A stretch of 64,000 nt of DNA from Bacillota bacterium. Lineage in GTDB: Bacteria > Bacillota > Clostridia > Christensenellales > Aristaeellaceae. Shown one piece after another: positions 50,124-57,929 of this stretch (positions are counted from its first letter, which is position 1; every line of letters starts with the position of its first letter). The position numbers were made by a program, and so were the translations under genes. The notes beneath the pieces were generated by a model. That model saw only the letters and a program-made list of their open reading frames with translations. It ran no database searches and was not told where the DNA came from. Location: NCBI GenBank assembly GCA_023416655.1, contig JAEZHK010000063.1:62001-126000 (forward strand), given 5' to 3'.

Positions 50124-50777
50124 TCAGTCCTGCCCGTCCTCGCCGGGCTGTTGATCGCTGGCGAGCGGTTTGCGGAAGATTTTCGCGGTCAGGAACATTG
50201 GCAGCGAGAGGCCGAAGAGCACCCAGAACCAGCCGAGCGGAATCAGAATATCCGGGAAGAACAGCGGCGGCGCGAGGAAGGCGAGCTGGACGATGAGCGC
50301 CAGGAAGGTCTTCGGCAGCAGCGCGACCGCCATCAAAAAAGCGTTTTTCATATGTCCGCGCAGCGCGTTATCATACCTTGCCATCAGCGGGAACAGCCAG
50401 ACCGAAGCGCTGGACAGCACCACCGCCATCGCGATGGAGAAGGCCAGGAAGAAGCGGTTGACTGGATGGGACACGTGCACGGCGTAATAGTAGTCTCCGG
50501 CGAGAACGGCAAGGCAGGTGAGCTGCATCAGCCACGCAGCCGTCGCCTGCCGAAATGCTTTTCGGAAATCCGCGAAGAACGAATGGAGCGGAAAACCCGT
50601 CTCTTCCCGCCGCACGATGCGCAGCATGTGCTGATATCCGGCGACCCATGCCGCGCCCGCGGTCACGACCGGGACGCAGAAAAGGATCATCAGAAAGTTC
50701 AGAAGGATCAGGTCCGCCGCCGCGCCCAGCGTCCGTTTCAGGCCTTCCCAGAAGGCCTGCCGCTCGTCCCGCATCAT
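50124..50777 (-). CDS. DUF624 membrane protein (YesL-like)
   Basis: A 217-aa protein with five to six hydrophobic segments. The region LILLNFLMILFCVPVVTAGA followed by YQHMLRIVRREETGFPLHSFF is the DUF624/YesL signature. In Firmicutes such proteins are encoded with sugar ABC importers and family-1 binding proteins, as here, but their role is unknown. Its ATG overlaps the end of the MalG-type permease gene by 4 bp. It is the last gene of the second sugar operon and meets the TetR gene tail to tail. Confidence 0.85.
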   Translation of the reverse strand: MMRDERQAFWEGLKRTLGAAADLILLNFLMILFCVPVVTAGAAWVAGYQHMLRIVRREETGFPLHSFFADFRKAFRQATAAWLMQLTCLAVLAGDYYYAVHVSHPVNRFFLAFSIAMAVVLSSASVWLFPLMARYDNALRGHMKNAFLMAVALLPKTFLALIVQLAFLAPPLFFPDILIPLGWFWVLFGLSLPMFLTAKIFRKPLASDQQPGEDGQD

Positions 50778-51619
50778 TCCTTGACCGAGCCGAGCGCAAC
50801 GCCGGCGATGATGTACTTGGACAGGATGAAGTACACGATCAGAAGCGGGAACACCGACAAGGAGAGCGCGAGGTACACCGCGCCGTATTCCGTCTTGTAG
50901 ATGTCGCCTTTCAGCAGGCTCACCATGATGGGCATGGTGTACTTCTCCTTCCTGGTCAGAAGGATCATCGGCATAAAAAGGTTGTTCCAGCTGTTTACGT
51001 ACGTGAAGATGGCCTGGGTCGCCAGCGCCGGCTTCAGGATGGGGATCACGATCCGATTGAAGATGCTGAACTCGCCCGCGCCATCTATGCGAGCGGACGC
51101 CACGACGTCAAGGCTCAGCGCCGGGAGCATGTACTGGCGCATGAAGAACACGGTGATCGGCGCCGCGATGTTGGGCAGGATCAGCGCGAGGAGGTTGTTG
51201 GTCATGCCAATCCGGTACATGAACTGGTAGAAGCCGATGGAGATGACCTGAGTCGGGATCATCATGACCGCCAGGATCAGCGTGAAGAACGGCTGGCGCA
51301 GCTTCCAGTTGTAGGCAACCAGCGCGTAGGCCGTCAGCGCGGAGAAGTACACCGCGCAGGCGGTCGAACCCGTGGACACCAGGAGCGAGTTGACAAAGCC
51401 CGTCGCAGGGTTGAAGCTCTTGCCCGTGAGCACCTTGAAGTTGCTCATCAGGAACTCAGACGGGATCAGCGAGATCGCGTGCTGCTGGATCTGGTAGGTG
51501 CTCCGGGTGGCGTTCGCGATCATGATCCAAAACGGGATGATACTCAGGATCGCCAGGAGGATGCTGACGGTATAGATGACAACGTGGTTGCTGCGCCTCT
51601 TTTTCGCTCTGGCCATCAT
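50774..51619 (-). CDS. Second sugar ABC importer permease, MalG type
   Basis: A 281-aa membrane protein with six segments. MalG-type marks are NHVVIYTVSILLAILSIIPF at the start, the EAA loop VVASARIDGAGEFSIFNRIV, and a C-terminus of KYIIAGVALGSVKE. The pattern, including FWIMIANATRSTYQIQQHAI, resembles the LplC/YtcP branch that imports complex sugars. It overlaps the upstream MalF-type gene by 4 bp. No cognate ATPase lies in the window. Confidence 0.92.
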   Translation of the reverse strand: MMARAKKRRSNHVVIYTVSILLAILSIIPFWIMIANATRSTYQIQQHAISLIPSEFLMSNFKVLTGKSFNPATGFVNSLLVSTGSTACAVYFSALTAYALVAYNWKLRQPFFTLILAVMMIPTQVISIGFYQFMYRIGMTNNLLALILPNIAAPITVFFMRQYMLPALSLDVVASARIDGAGEFSIFNRIVIPILKPALATQAIFTYVNSWNNLFMPMILLTRKEKYTMPIMVSLLKGDIYKTEYGAVYLALSLSVFPLLIVYFILSKYIIAGVALGSVKE

Positions 51620-52608
51620 CGTCCCGCCACCTCCCTTTTCGCTTTGCGCATCGCCCGCTGGTCGCGCTTCAACTGCTTCAGCGCGCGCACTTCGTACCGG
51701 TCGCGCATCATGTAGAACACGACGGCTGAGAGAAGTGAGATGATCACGAACATGATCATGCTGGCGGCGGCGGCGCGGTTGTACAGGTACGCGCCACTGA
51801 AGGCCTGCGCGTAGATGAAGACGCTGGTTGTCATCGTCTCATTGGCGGGGCCGCCGTTCCAGATGTAGAGCTTGGGGATGTCGAACATGTTCAGGCCGCC
51901 GATGAGGCTGGTGATCAGCGTGAATAAGAGGATCGTGCGCAGGCAGGGCAGCGTGATGCGGAAAAACGTCTGCGAATGCGAGGCGCCGTCGATCTCCGCC
52001 GATTCGAAGAGCTCCGGGTTGATGCCCAATACGCCCGAGATCAGGATGATCGCGGTGTAGCCGTACCACATCCAGAACTGGATGAACGCCACGACCAGCT
52101 TGGCGCCCCAGGGGCTGGTGGAGAAGTCGAAGGGGCCGCTGGTCAGGTGGAGCGACGTGAGAATGTCGTTGACGGGACCGACGGGGTAGCCGAAGATCGA
52201 GGCGTACAGGATGGCCACGGTGGCGGCGGTAATGATGTTGGGCAGGTAGAACATCACCTTGAACGCGCCCTGTCCGCGGATTTTACGGTTTCTGCCTGTG
52301 AACCAGGCAGTCAGAAGCAGCGCAAGGCCGAGCTGCGGGATGAAGTTGATCACCCAGATGACGACGGTGTTTTTCAGGGAATTTTGAAAGGTGCCATTAT
52401 TGAGCACGCTTGCGAAGTTCGCAAACGGGTCTTTCAGAAAATGAAAGGTCTGCGTGGCGACGCCCTTGAAGTCGGTGAACCCGATCACCGCGGTAAACAG
52501 CGTCGGGTACAGCGAGAAAAAAAGGAACGTCAGAATGAAGGGAATGCTGAAGATATAGCCATATTTGGCATAGCTGACGCTCTTGATTCGCTTGCCGCTC
52601 GCTTGCAT
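51616..52608 (-). CDS. Second sugar ABC importer permease, MalF type
   Basis: A 330-aa membrane protein. It has YGYIFSIPFILTFLFFSLYP near the start, an EAA loop ELFESAEIDGASHSQTFFRI and IWNGGPANETMTTSVFIYAQ near the end, all typical of MalF-like subunits. The last about 25 residues are strongly basic and cytosolic. The start follows AAGGAGG. A 275-bp gap with a strong hairpin separates it from the binding-protein gene, but no new promoter stands out there, so it probably belongs to the same transcript. Confidence 0.92.
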   Translation of the reverse strand: MQASGKRIKSVSYAKYGYIFSIPFILTFLFFSLYPTLFTAVIGFTDFKGVATQTFHFLKDPFANFASVLNNGTFQNSLKNTVVIWVINFIPQLGLALLLTAWFTGRNRKIRGQGAFKVMFYLPNIITAATVAILYASIFGYPVGPVNDILTSLHLTSGPFDFSTSPWGAKLVVAFIQFWMWYGYTAIILISGVLGINPELFESAEIDGASHSQTFFRITLPCLRTILLFTLITSLIGGLNMFDIPKLYIWNGGPANETMTTSVFIYAQAFSGAYLYNRAAAASMIMFVIISLLSAVVFYMMRDRYEVRALKQLKRDQRAMRKAKREVAGR

Positions 52609-52835
52609 GGCGTTTCCTCCTTCGAGTGTAGTATGCCTTGGTTGGGCAGGGTCCGATTTTGCGATTTATTGCGCAGGGCCCCATTTCTTTTCATGCCTGA
52701 ACCGGCTACCTGCGCCGGTTCCTTCTATAATCACCAGTTGGGGCGTAGATGAAAACTTACTGGAAGAATTCGCCTGGGAAATCGGTATTTCCTTCCGGTG
52801 GCTTTCCGTTTATAAAACGCGGTGGATTCGAAATT

Positions 52836-52867
52836 GCATGGACGGACGGGTGACCGTCCGTCCATGC
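52836..52867 (-). other. Intercistronic hairpin after the second sugar-binding protein
   Basis: Perfect 14-bp arms GCATGGACGGACGG and CCGTCCGTCCATGC around a 4-nt loop start 17 bp past the stop codon. No T-run follows. The rest of the 275-bp gap shows no gene. Confidence 0.7.
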
Positions 52868-52883
52868 GTTGGTTTAGTTGGAA

Positions 52884-54224
52884 TCAGTTCGCGGCCTCGA
52901 TGCCGAGCTGGTCGGCGACGGACTGCTTGAACGCGGCGATCGCGCCAGCGCGGTCCACGTTGCCAGCGGTGTACTGACGGACCTGGTCACGCCAGATGTT
53001 GTTGATGGTCTCGTCGTACTGGGTCAGGTTCTTGCCATTGGCGAACTGGTTGGCCGGCACGAACACGTCAAACATGTTCTGGCCGCCGAGGAAATCGAGC
53101 GTGCCGTTGGACATCGCCATCACGGTGCCGGAGGCGACGGTGTCCTTGGTGCCGCCCTCGCCGTTGAGCGTGCCATTGGCCCAGTAGTACTGCAGGCCCT
53201 TGTCGTCGCACTGGAGGGTGATCCAGTCGATCAGCTTGCCGACGGCTTCCTTCTTCTCGGAATCCTTGTTGGCGATGACCCAGGTGCCGCCCCAGAAGAA
53301 GCCCACGGGTGGGTTGCAGACAGCCCAGTCGCCGTAGGTGCCTTCGCCGGCCTTGGTGCCGCCGGAGTTGCCGGCCATGACGTAGTTGATCAGCCAGGCG
53401 GGGCCGAAGAAGCCGAAGATTGGCTGCGCGCCGATGCCCTTCATGTCGGCGAACCAGGCGTCGGTCCAGTCGCGGGTATCATTGTGGTAGCCGTTGTCCT
53501 TGAGCTGCTTGGACAGATCCAGGAACGCTTCGCGGGCGGGGTCAATGGTCAGCTTGCCGTCGACGATCCAGCCCTTTTCGCTGCTGTTCTCCACCGCGTG
53601 CCAGATGTCGCCGTCGCCGGAGACGATGCCGTAGCCCTTCGCCTTCAGTTCCGCGGCGGCTGCGAAGAACTTGTCCCAGCCGGGGCCGACCTTATCGGCG
53701 ATGACGGCGGGATCATCCGTGCCCCAGACATCCTTGGCGAGGGAGCGGCGGTAGATGAACGCGCCGCCGGTGGCCTGATAGCCCAGGCCCACCAACTGGC
53801 CATCCGCCGGACGGGTGCCGATGTCGATGGTGTACTGGGCGATGTCGGCGGCCTTGGTCTCATCCGCTACGTTGATGCCCAGCTCGGAATAGGGCGCGGC
53901 ATAGCCGGACATGTCGCCCTGGGTGTACTTCAGCACGAACGCGGACTCCGCGCAGTACATGTCGGGCGCGTCCGCTCCGCCGGCCGCCAGCGCCTGGTCC
54001 AGCGCGGGCTGGTAGAGGCCGTCGGTGGTGGCGATGATGGTCGGATTGATCGTGTAGCCGAAGTCCGGGTTCAGCTCGAGGTACCTTGCGAGCATCTTGG
54101 GCACTTCATCGGTGAAGGTGTACAGGTTGATGACACCCTTGGATTCCGCAGACGCGGAAACGCCGGCGAGCATCATCGTCAGGGTCATTGCCAGACACAG
54201 GGTAAGCGCCATTAGCTTCTTCAT
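52884..54224 (-). CDS. Second sugar ABC importer binding protein (SBP family 1)
   Basis: A 446-aa exported protein with a signal peptide (KKLMALTLCLAMTLTMMLAG, cleavage near ASA-ES). The mature part begins GVINLYTFTDEVPKMLARYL and includes GGADAPDMYCAESAFVLKYT, a family-1 receptor pattern. GFFWGGTWVIANKDSEKKEA appears near the C-terminal lobe. The ATG at 54224 is 12 nt from GGAGG; a TTG at 54233 is only 3 nt from it, so the start is not fully settled. A consensus promoter with a LacI-type operator precedes the gene. Confidence 0.92.
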   Translation of the reverse strand: MKKLMALTLCLAMTLTMMLAGVSASAESKGVINLYTFTDEVPKMLARYLELNPDFGYTINPTIIATTDGLYQPALDQALAAGGADAPDMYCAESAFVLKYTQGDMSGYAAPYSELGINVADETKAADIAQYTIDIGTRPADGQLVGLGYQATGGAFIYRRSLAKDVWGTDDPAVIADKVGPGWDKFFAAAAELKAKGYGIVSGDGDIWHAVENSSEKGWIVDGKLTIDPAREAFLDLSKQLKDNGYHNDTRDWTDAWFADMKGIGAQPIFGFFGPAWLINYVMAGNSGGTKAGEGTYGDWAVCNPPVGFFWGGTWVIANKDSEKKEAVGKLIDWITLQCDDKGLQYYWANGTLNGEGGTKDTVASGTVMAMSNGTLDFLGGQNMFDVFVPANQFANGKNLTQYDETINNIWRDQVRQYTAGNVDRAGAIAAFKQSVADQLGIEAAN

Positions 54225-54280
54225 TGTTCTCAAGCACCTCCGATTATTTACATGATCGCGACACCATGTAGGATGGTTGA

Positions 54281-54309
54281 ATTATAGCGAACGAAAACGG
54301 TTTCGTCAA
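54281..54309 (-). promoter_or_regulatory. Promoter with LacI/CcpA-type operator for the second sugar operon
   Basis: Reverse strand TTGACG (54304-54309) and TATAAT (54281-54286) with a 17-nt spacer. Inside it lies CGAAAACGGTTTCG (54292-54305), a near-perfect palindrome with the central CG and AAA/TTT flanks of LacI-family or catabolite-responsive sites. Confidence 0.8.
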
Positions 54310-55391
54310 GTTCTTTTAAAAAATAAATTCACATCACGCTTTACACTTCGGGCAAACCGCCTTGACAAGCGCTGCCATTTTCCGACAATGAGACAGTGCT
54401 TTTGCTAAAAAATGCAAACAGAAGTTTCTAATTTATATGCGGGTCATTCAGCGTATATTTCCACAATCCGCGGCGGATTTTCATCGGAGCGGCTCGTGCG
54501 ACAGCCTGGCGAATCCGGCCGGCCAACAGCGCCTTGGTCGGACCGGTTATCCCTTGAATATTTTCGAGAAGTTAGATAATAATGAATAGAATATGTACTT
54601 TCCGCCAAAGCATTTTCCTGGACAAAGGCACTGACCAGGGGAGGGGCCGGCCGGTACGTTCGCCAGAAAAAACGCAGAAACAAGGAAGTTGTATTTTTTT
54701 CTATTGATCGTATCAATTTTCTTTAAACGGAGCCGATATATTGTTTGTCAGCGTGTAACCACAGTGTGTCACGCGCGACGTTAGGGGATCGGTACCAGTT
54801 TACTTCTTCGGAAGGGGATTTTGGAGGCAAATAGACCTAAGATAACTACTAAATGTGAAAAATCCTAATGGAATTGATGAAAAAAATGCATATAAGAACA
54901 GGCTGGAAGTTGCGAAATATAGACTTAACATGAACTCGATACCCTGCAACGAAAACCTTACATGACGAAATCCATGTGATCCCGCCTCCACACCACCGCT
55001 GGCCTACCGCAATAACGTAATTCCTCAAGACCAAGGTTGCGCAGCGCCAAGACACAGGCTTCCAACGCAAAAAATACAAAAATAGAAAAAAAAACAAAAA
55101 CAAACCGGCTTGTTTAGCAAGCGCATGGTTTGCCATCGCATTACCGTTTCGCGTGATTTTTCGCACTTGCAGAGATCACAAGGAGATAACGGGTCGATTG
55201 ACGCACCCATAAAACGTTTTCGGATTATCGAACCAAAACCACCGAGCGGAATGGATGGAGCATAGCGGGAAGCCCATGCCGACCATGTCCATACACCGGC
55301 ACATTCGGATTGATTGGTTTCCCCGCGCCACATGGCCGCACTCCATGTCTGGCGCCTGGGAAAAAGTATACGCGATAAGGAGTTGTAGGAA
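54310..55391 (+). other. Gene-free 1.1-kb leader region before cheW
   Basis: No convincing coding sequence was found on either strand; the open frames here lack ribosome binding sites and family features. The composition is AT-richer than the flanks, notably 54840-55160. A flagellar-sigma-like element, TCAA (54713-54716), 15 nt, GCCGATAT (54732-54739), points toward cheW but lies 650 bp upstream. A perfect AAAACGTTTT palindrome is at 55211-55220. A long untranslated leader, a small RNA or decayed genes are all possible. Confidence 0.4.
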
Positions 55392-55889
55392 GTGCAACAA
55401 ATTGTGGATGCGGAGGGCCGCGGCGAACGGGACACACAGGACGACTTGTACCTCACCTTCACCATTGGAAGCGAAGTCTACGGCATCGGGATCGAATACG
55501 TCAAGGAGATCATCGGGATTCAGCCGATCGCAGAGATCCCAGACTTCCCGGAGCACATCCGGGGCGTGATTAACCTGCGCGGAAAGATCATCCCCGTCAT
55601 GGACGTCCGACTGCGCTTCCGCAAGCCGGCTTTAAGCTACGATGCGAGGACTTGCATCATCGTCGTGGACAACCTGGACACATCCATCGGCCTGATTGTC
55701 GACCGGGTGGCCGAGGTGGTCGCCATTCCGGAACAGGATATCGCCCCGCCGCCGGAGATCAACCGGCGCGAATCGGGCTACATCCAGGGCTTCGGAAAAG
55801 CGGGCGGAGAAATCAAGCGGCTACTGGATCTGAGAATCCTCCTGAACAATGAGACGGCGGCGCTGAAACAGAAAGTTGAAGGAGAATAA
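55392..55889 (+). CDS. cheW: Chemotaxis coupling protein CheW
   Basis: A 165-aa single CheW domain. YLTFTIGSEVYGIGIEYVKE, then the hallmark IRGVINLRGKIIPVMDVRLR and GLIVDRVAEVVAIPEQDI are all present. It couples chemoreceptors to the kinase CheA, which is not encoded in this window. The start is a GTG at 55392 with AAGGAG 9 nt upstream. The chemoreceptor gene follows 3 bp after its stop codon, so the two are cotranscribed. Confidence 0.93.
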   Translation: MQQIVDAEGRGERDTQDDLYLTFTIGSEVYGIGIEYVKEIIGIQPIAEIPDFPEHIRGVINLRGKIIPVMDVRLRFRKPALSYDARTCIIVVDNLDTSIGLIVDRVAEVVAIPEQDIAPPPEINRRESGYIQGFGKAGGEIKRLLDLRILLNNETAALKQKVEGE

Positions 55890-55892
55890 GCC

Positions 55893-57596
55893 ATGAAGTG
55901 GTATGCAAACATGAAGATTTCCAAGAAGCTCCTGTTGGGTTTTTCGATCGTCATTGCGGTCGCGGTGGCCATTGCCGCCGTGGGCATCATGAACCTGATG
56001 TCCATCAATGAAAACGACCTTTTGATGTACGAAAAGATGACGGTGCCCATCGCGCAGTTTTCGCAGGTCGCCACCGCCTTCCAGCGCGTACGGGTCAACC
56101 TGCGAGACATCATCCTCAACAACGATGCTGCGAAGATCGCGGACCAGGAACAAAGAATCGCGGATCGCCGGGCGGAGATCAACGAGAACGCGGACGCTTA
56201 CAAAAGCTCCATCCTGGAGCAGGATGAGCAGAATGCTTACGATGAATTCATGAACACCAGGGCAGTCTTCGTGGGGTACATGGATCAAATCGTCCAGTTG
56301 GCCCGGGAGAACAAGGATACGGAAGCCTTCGCGCTCTTACAGTCGGACGCGTGCTATGCGGCGGAGCAGGCGGAGCAGAACGCCATCCTGAATCTCGTCG
56401 AGATCAAGCGTGGGTACGCCGCGGATCAATCGGCGGAAAACGCAAACATGGCCAACACGGCGATCTTGACGGTTGGCATCGCGCTTCTCATCGGCCTGAT
56501 CCTGGCCATCCTGATCGCAATGTACATCTCTCGCCTGATCAGCAGATCGCTGAAGAAAATCTCTCTCGCCGCGGAGGGCATCGCGGACGGCAACCTGACC
56601 TTGGACATCGATATCGACACGAAGGATGAGATCGGCAATCTGGCATCGTCCTGCCACCGGATGACCACGAACCTCAATGAGGTGCTGGGCGGCATCTTCG
56701 CCGCCTCCGAGCAGGTTTCCTCCGGCGCCAGCCAGCTGGCGGACTCCAGCATGTCGCTGTCCCAGGGCGCGTCGGAGCAGGCGAGTTCCATTGAGGAGCT
56801 GACGGCCTCCCTGGAGCAGATCTCCTCCCAGACCAAGCTCAACGCGCAGAACGCGAGCCAGGCCAACAAGCTTGCGAGCATCGCGCAGGGCAACGCGGAG
56901 CAGGGCAACGGACAGATGCAGGAGATGCTCAGAGCCATGGAGGAGATCAACCAGTCCTCCTCCAGCATTTCCAAGATCATTAAGGTGATCGACGACATCG
57001 CGTTCCAGACCAACATCCTGGCGCTGAACGCGGCGGTGGAGGCGGCCCGCGCCGGGCAGCACGGCAAGGGGTTCGCCGTCGTGGCGGAGGAAGTGAGAAA
57101 CCTCGCGGCCAAGTCCGCAAGCGCGGCCAAGGAGACGACCGACATGATCGAGGGCTCGATCAAAAAGGTGGAAGCGGGTACGAAGCTGGCCGTGCACACG
57201 GCGGAAGCGCTGAACCAGATCGTCGAAGGCGTGGCGCAGGCGGCTGCCCTGGTCAAGCAGATCGACGTGGCGTCGAGCGAGCAGGCGACGGGGCTTCAGC
57301 AGATCAACCACGCGGTCATGCAGGTTTCCCAAGTGGTACAGGCCAATTCCGCGGTCTCGGAGCAGAGCGCGGCGGCCAGCAAGGAGCTTTCGGGCCAGGC
57401 CGAGATGATGCGCCTGTCGGTCGGCAAGTTCCGGCTCAAAAAGACCGCAGAAACCTCGTTCAGGCCAGCCGTACCGGTCATGGAGAAGGCGCCCAATGTG
57501 GTGTCCATGAAGCCTCGCCACGTGGAAGCTCGCCCGGTCCGCGTTGCCGGAATGCCCTCGATCGCGCTGAGCGACGAGGAATTCGGGAAGTACTGA
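55893..57596 (+). CDS. Methyl-accepting chemotaxis protein
   Basis: A 567-aa chemoreceptor. Helix 1 is at about residues 10-32 (LLLGFSIVIAVAVAIAAVGI). A four-helix-bundle-type periplasmic domain of about 150 residues follows. Helix 2 is at about 188-212, then HAMP at about 212-265. The long signalling coiled coil has the tip IDDIAFQTNILALNAAVEAA at about 370-389. The C-terminus ends in EEFGKY without a CheR-binding pentapeptide. It senses an unknown ligand through the 4HB domain and signals through the CheW encoded just upstream. Confidence 0.95.
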   Translation: MKWYANMKISKKLLLGFSIVIAVAVAIAAVGIMNLMSINENDLLMYEKMTVPIAQFSQVATAFQRVRVNLRDIILNNDAAKIADQEQRIADRRAEINENADAYKSSILEQDEQNAYDEFMNTRAVFVGYMDQIVQLARENKDTEAFALLQSDACYAAEQAEQNAILNLVEIKRGYAADQSAENANMANTAILTVGIALLIGLILAILIAMYISRLISRSLKKISLAAEGIADGNLTLDIDIDTKDEIGNLASSCHRMTTNLNEVLGGIFAASEQVSSGASQLADSSMSLSQGASEQASSIEELTASLEQISSQTKLNAQNASQANKLASIAQGNAEQGNGQMQEMLRAMEEINQSSSSISKIIKVIDDIAFQTNILALNAAVEAARAGQHGKGFAVVAEEVRNLAAKSASAAKETTDMIEGSIKKVEAGTKLAVHTAEALNQIVEGVAQAAALVKQIDVASSEQATGLQQINHAVMQVSQVVQANSAVSEQSAAASKELSGQAEMMRLSVGKFRLKKTAETSFRPAVPVMEKAPNVVSMKPRHVEARPVRVAGMPSIALSDEEFGKY

Positions 57597-57658
57597 CGTC
57601 AGCCGGTCTTTGGGAATATTTGCCCGATTTCCCGGCAGACTATGCCCGAGGTGAGTTC

Positions 57659-57802
57659 ATGGCAAAGCAAGCGCACGACAAGGGCAAGAAACCCAACAAG
57701 CAGGAAAACCTGAAGAACGCGATCGAATCCGTGCCCGGGGACAACCGGAATCAGAACCACAACGCGAAGAAGGAGGCGCTGGGACCGAACACCAGACGCT
57801 GA
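57659..57802 (+). CDS. Small basic hydrophilic protein of unknown function
   Basis: A 47-aa protein, very rich in Lys, Asn and Gln, with no hydrophobic stretch. GAGGTGAG lies 4 nt upstream of its ATG, and a terminator-like hairpin follows 10 bp after the stop, which supports expression. The composition recalls small acid-soluble spore proteins such as SspP/Tlp-like peptides, but no family motif was recognised. It follows the chemoreceptor by 62 bp and could be part of that transcript. Confidence 0.5.
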   Translation: MAKQAHDKGKKPNKQENLKNAIESVPGDNRNQNHNAKKEALGPNTRR

Positions 57803-57811
57803 AAGAAGGAG

Positions 57812-57870
57812 AAGAGCCGCAATGCATCCGCGTTTAGTTACGCGGGCCGGGCATGAAGCGGCTCTTTCCT
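57812..57870 (+). terminator. Bulky hairpin terminator after the small gene
   Basis: Outer arms AAGAGCCGC (57812-57820) and GCGGCTCTT (57858-57866) enclose an inner hairpin CCGCG/CGCGG. TCCTGTTTTG follows. It may serve both the small gene and the convergent helicase gene. Confidence 0.6.
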
Positions 57871-57929
57871 GTTTTGGGGTCGGTTTCAACAGATGTTGTT
57901 GCCTTGTTGGTCTATGCGGAACCGAACTG

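Noticed and set aside
54800..55556. Several overlapping reverse-strand frames of 63-146 codons before cheW
   Set aside because: They lack ribosome binding sites and show low-complexity Phe/Leu-rich translations from AT-rich DNA; one overlaps the clear cheW start.
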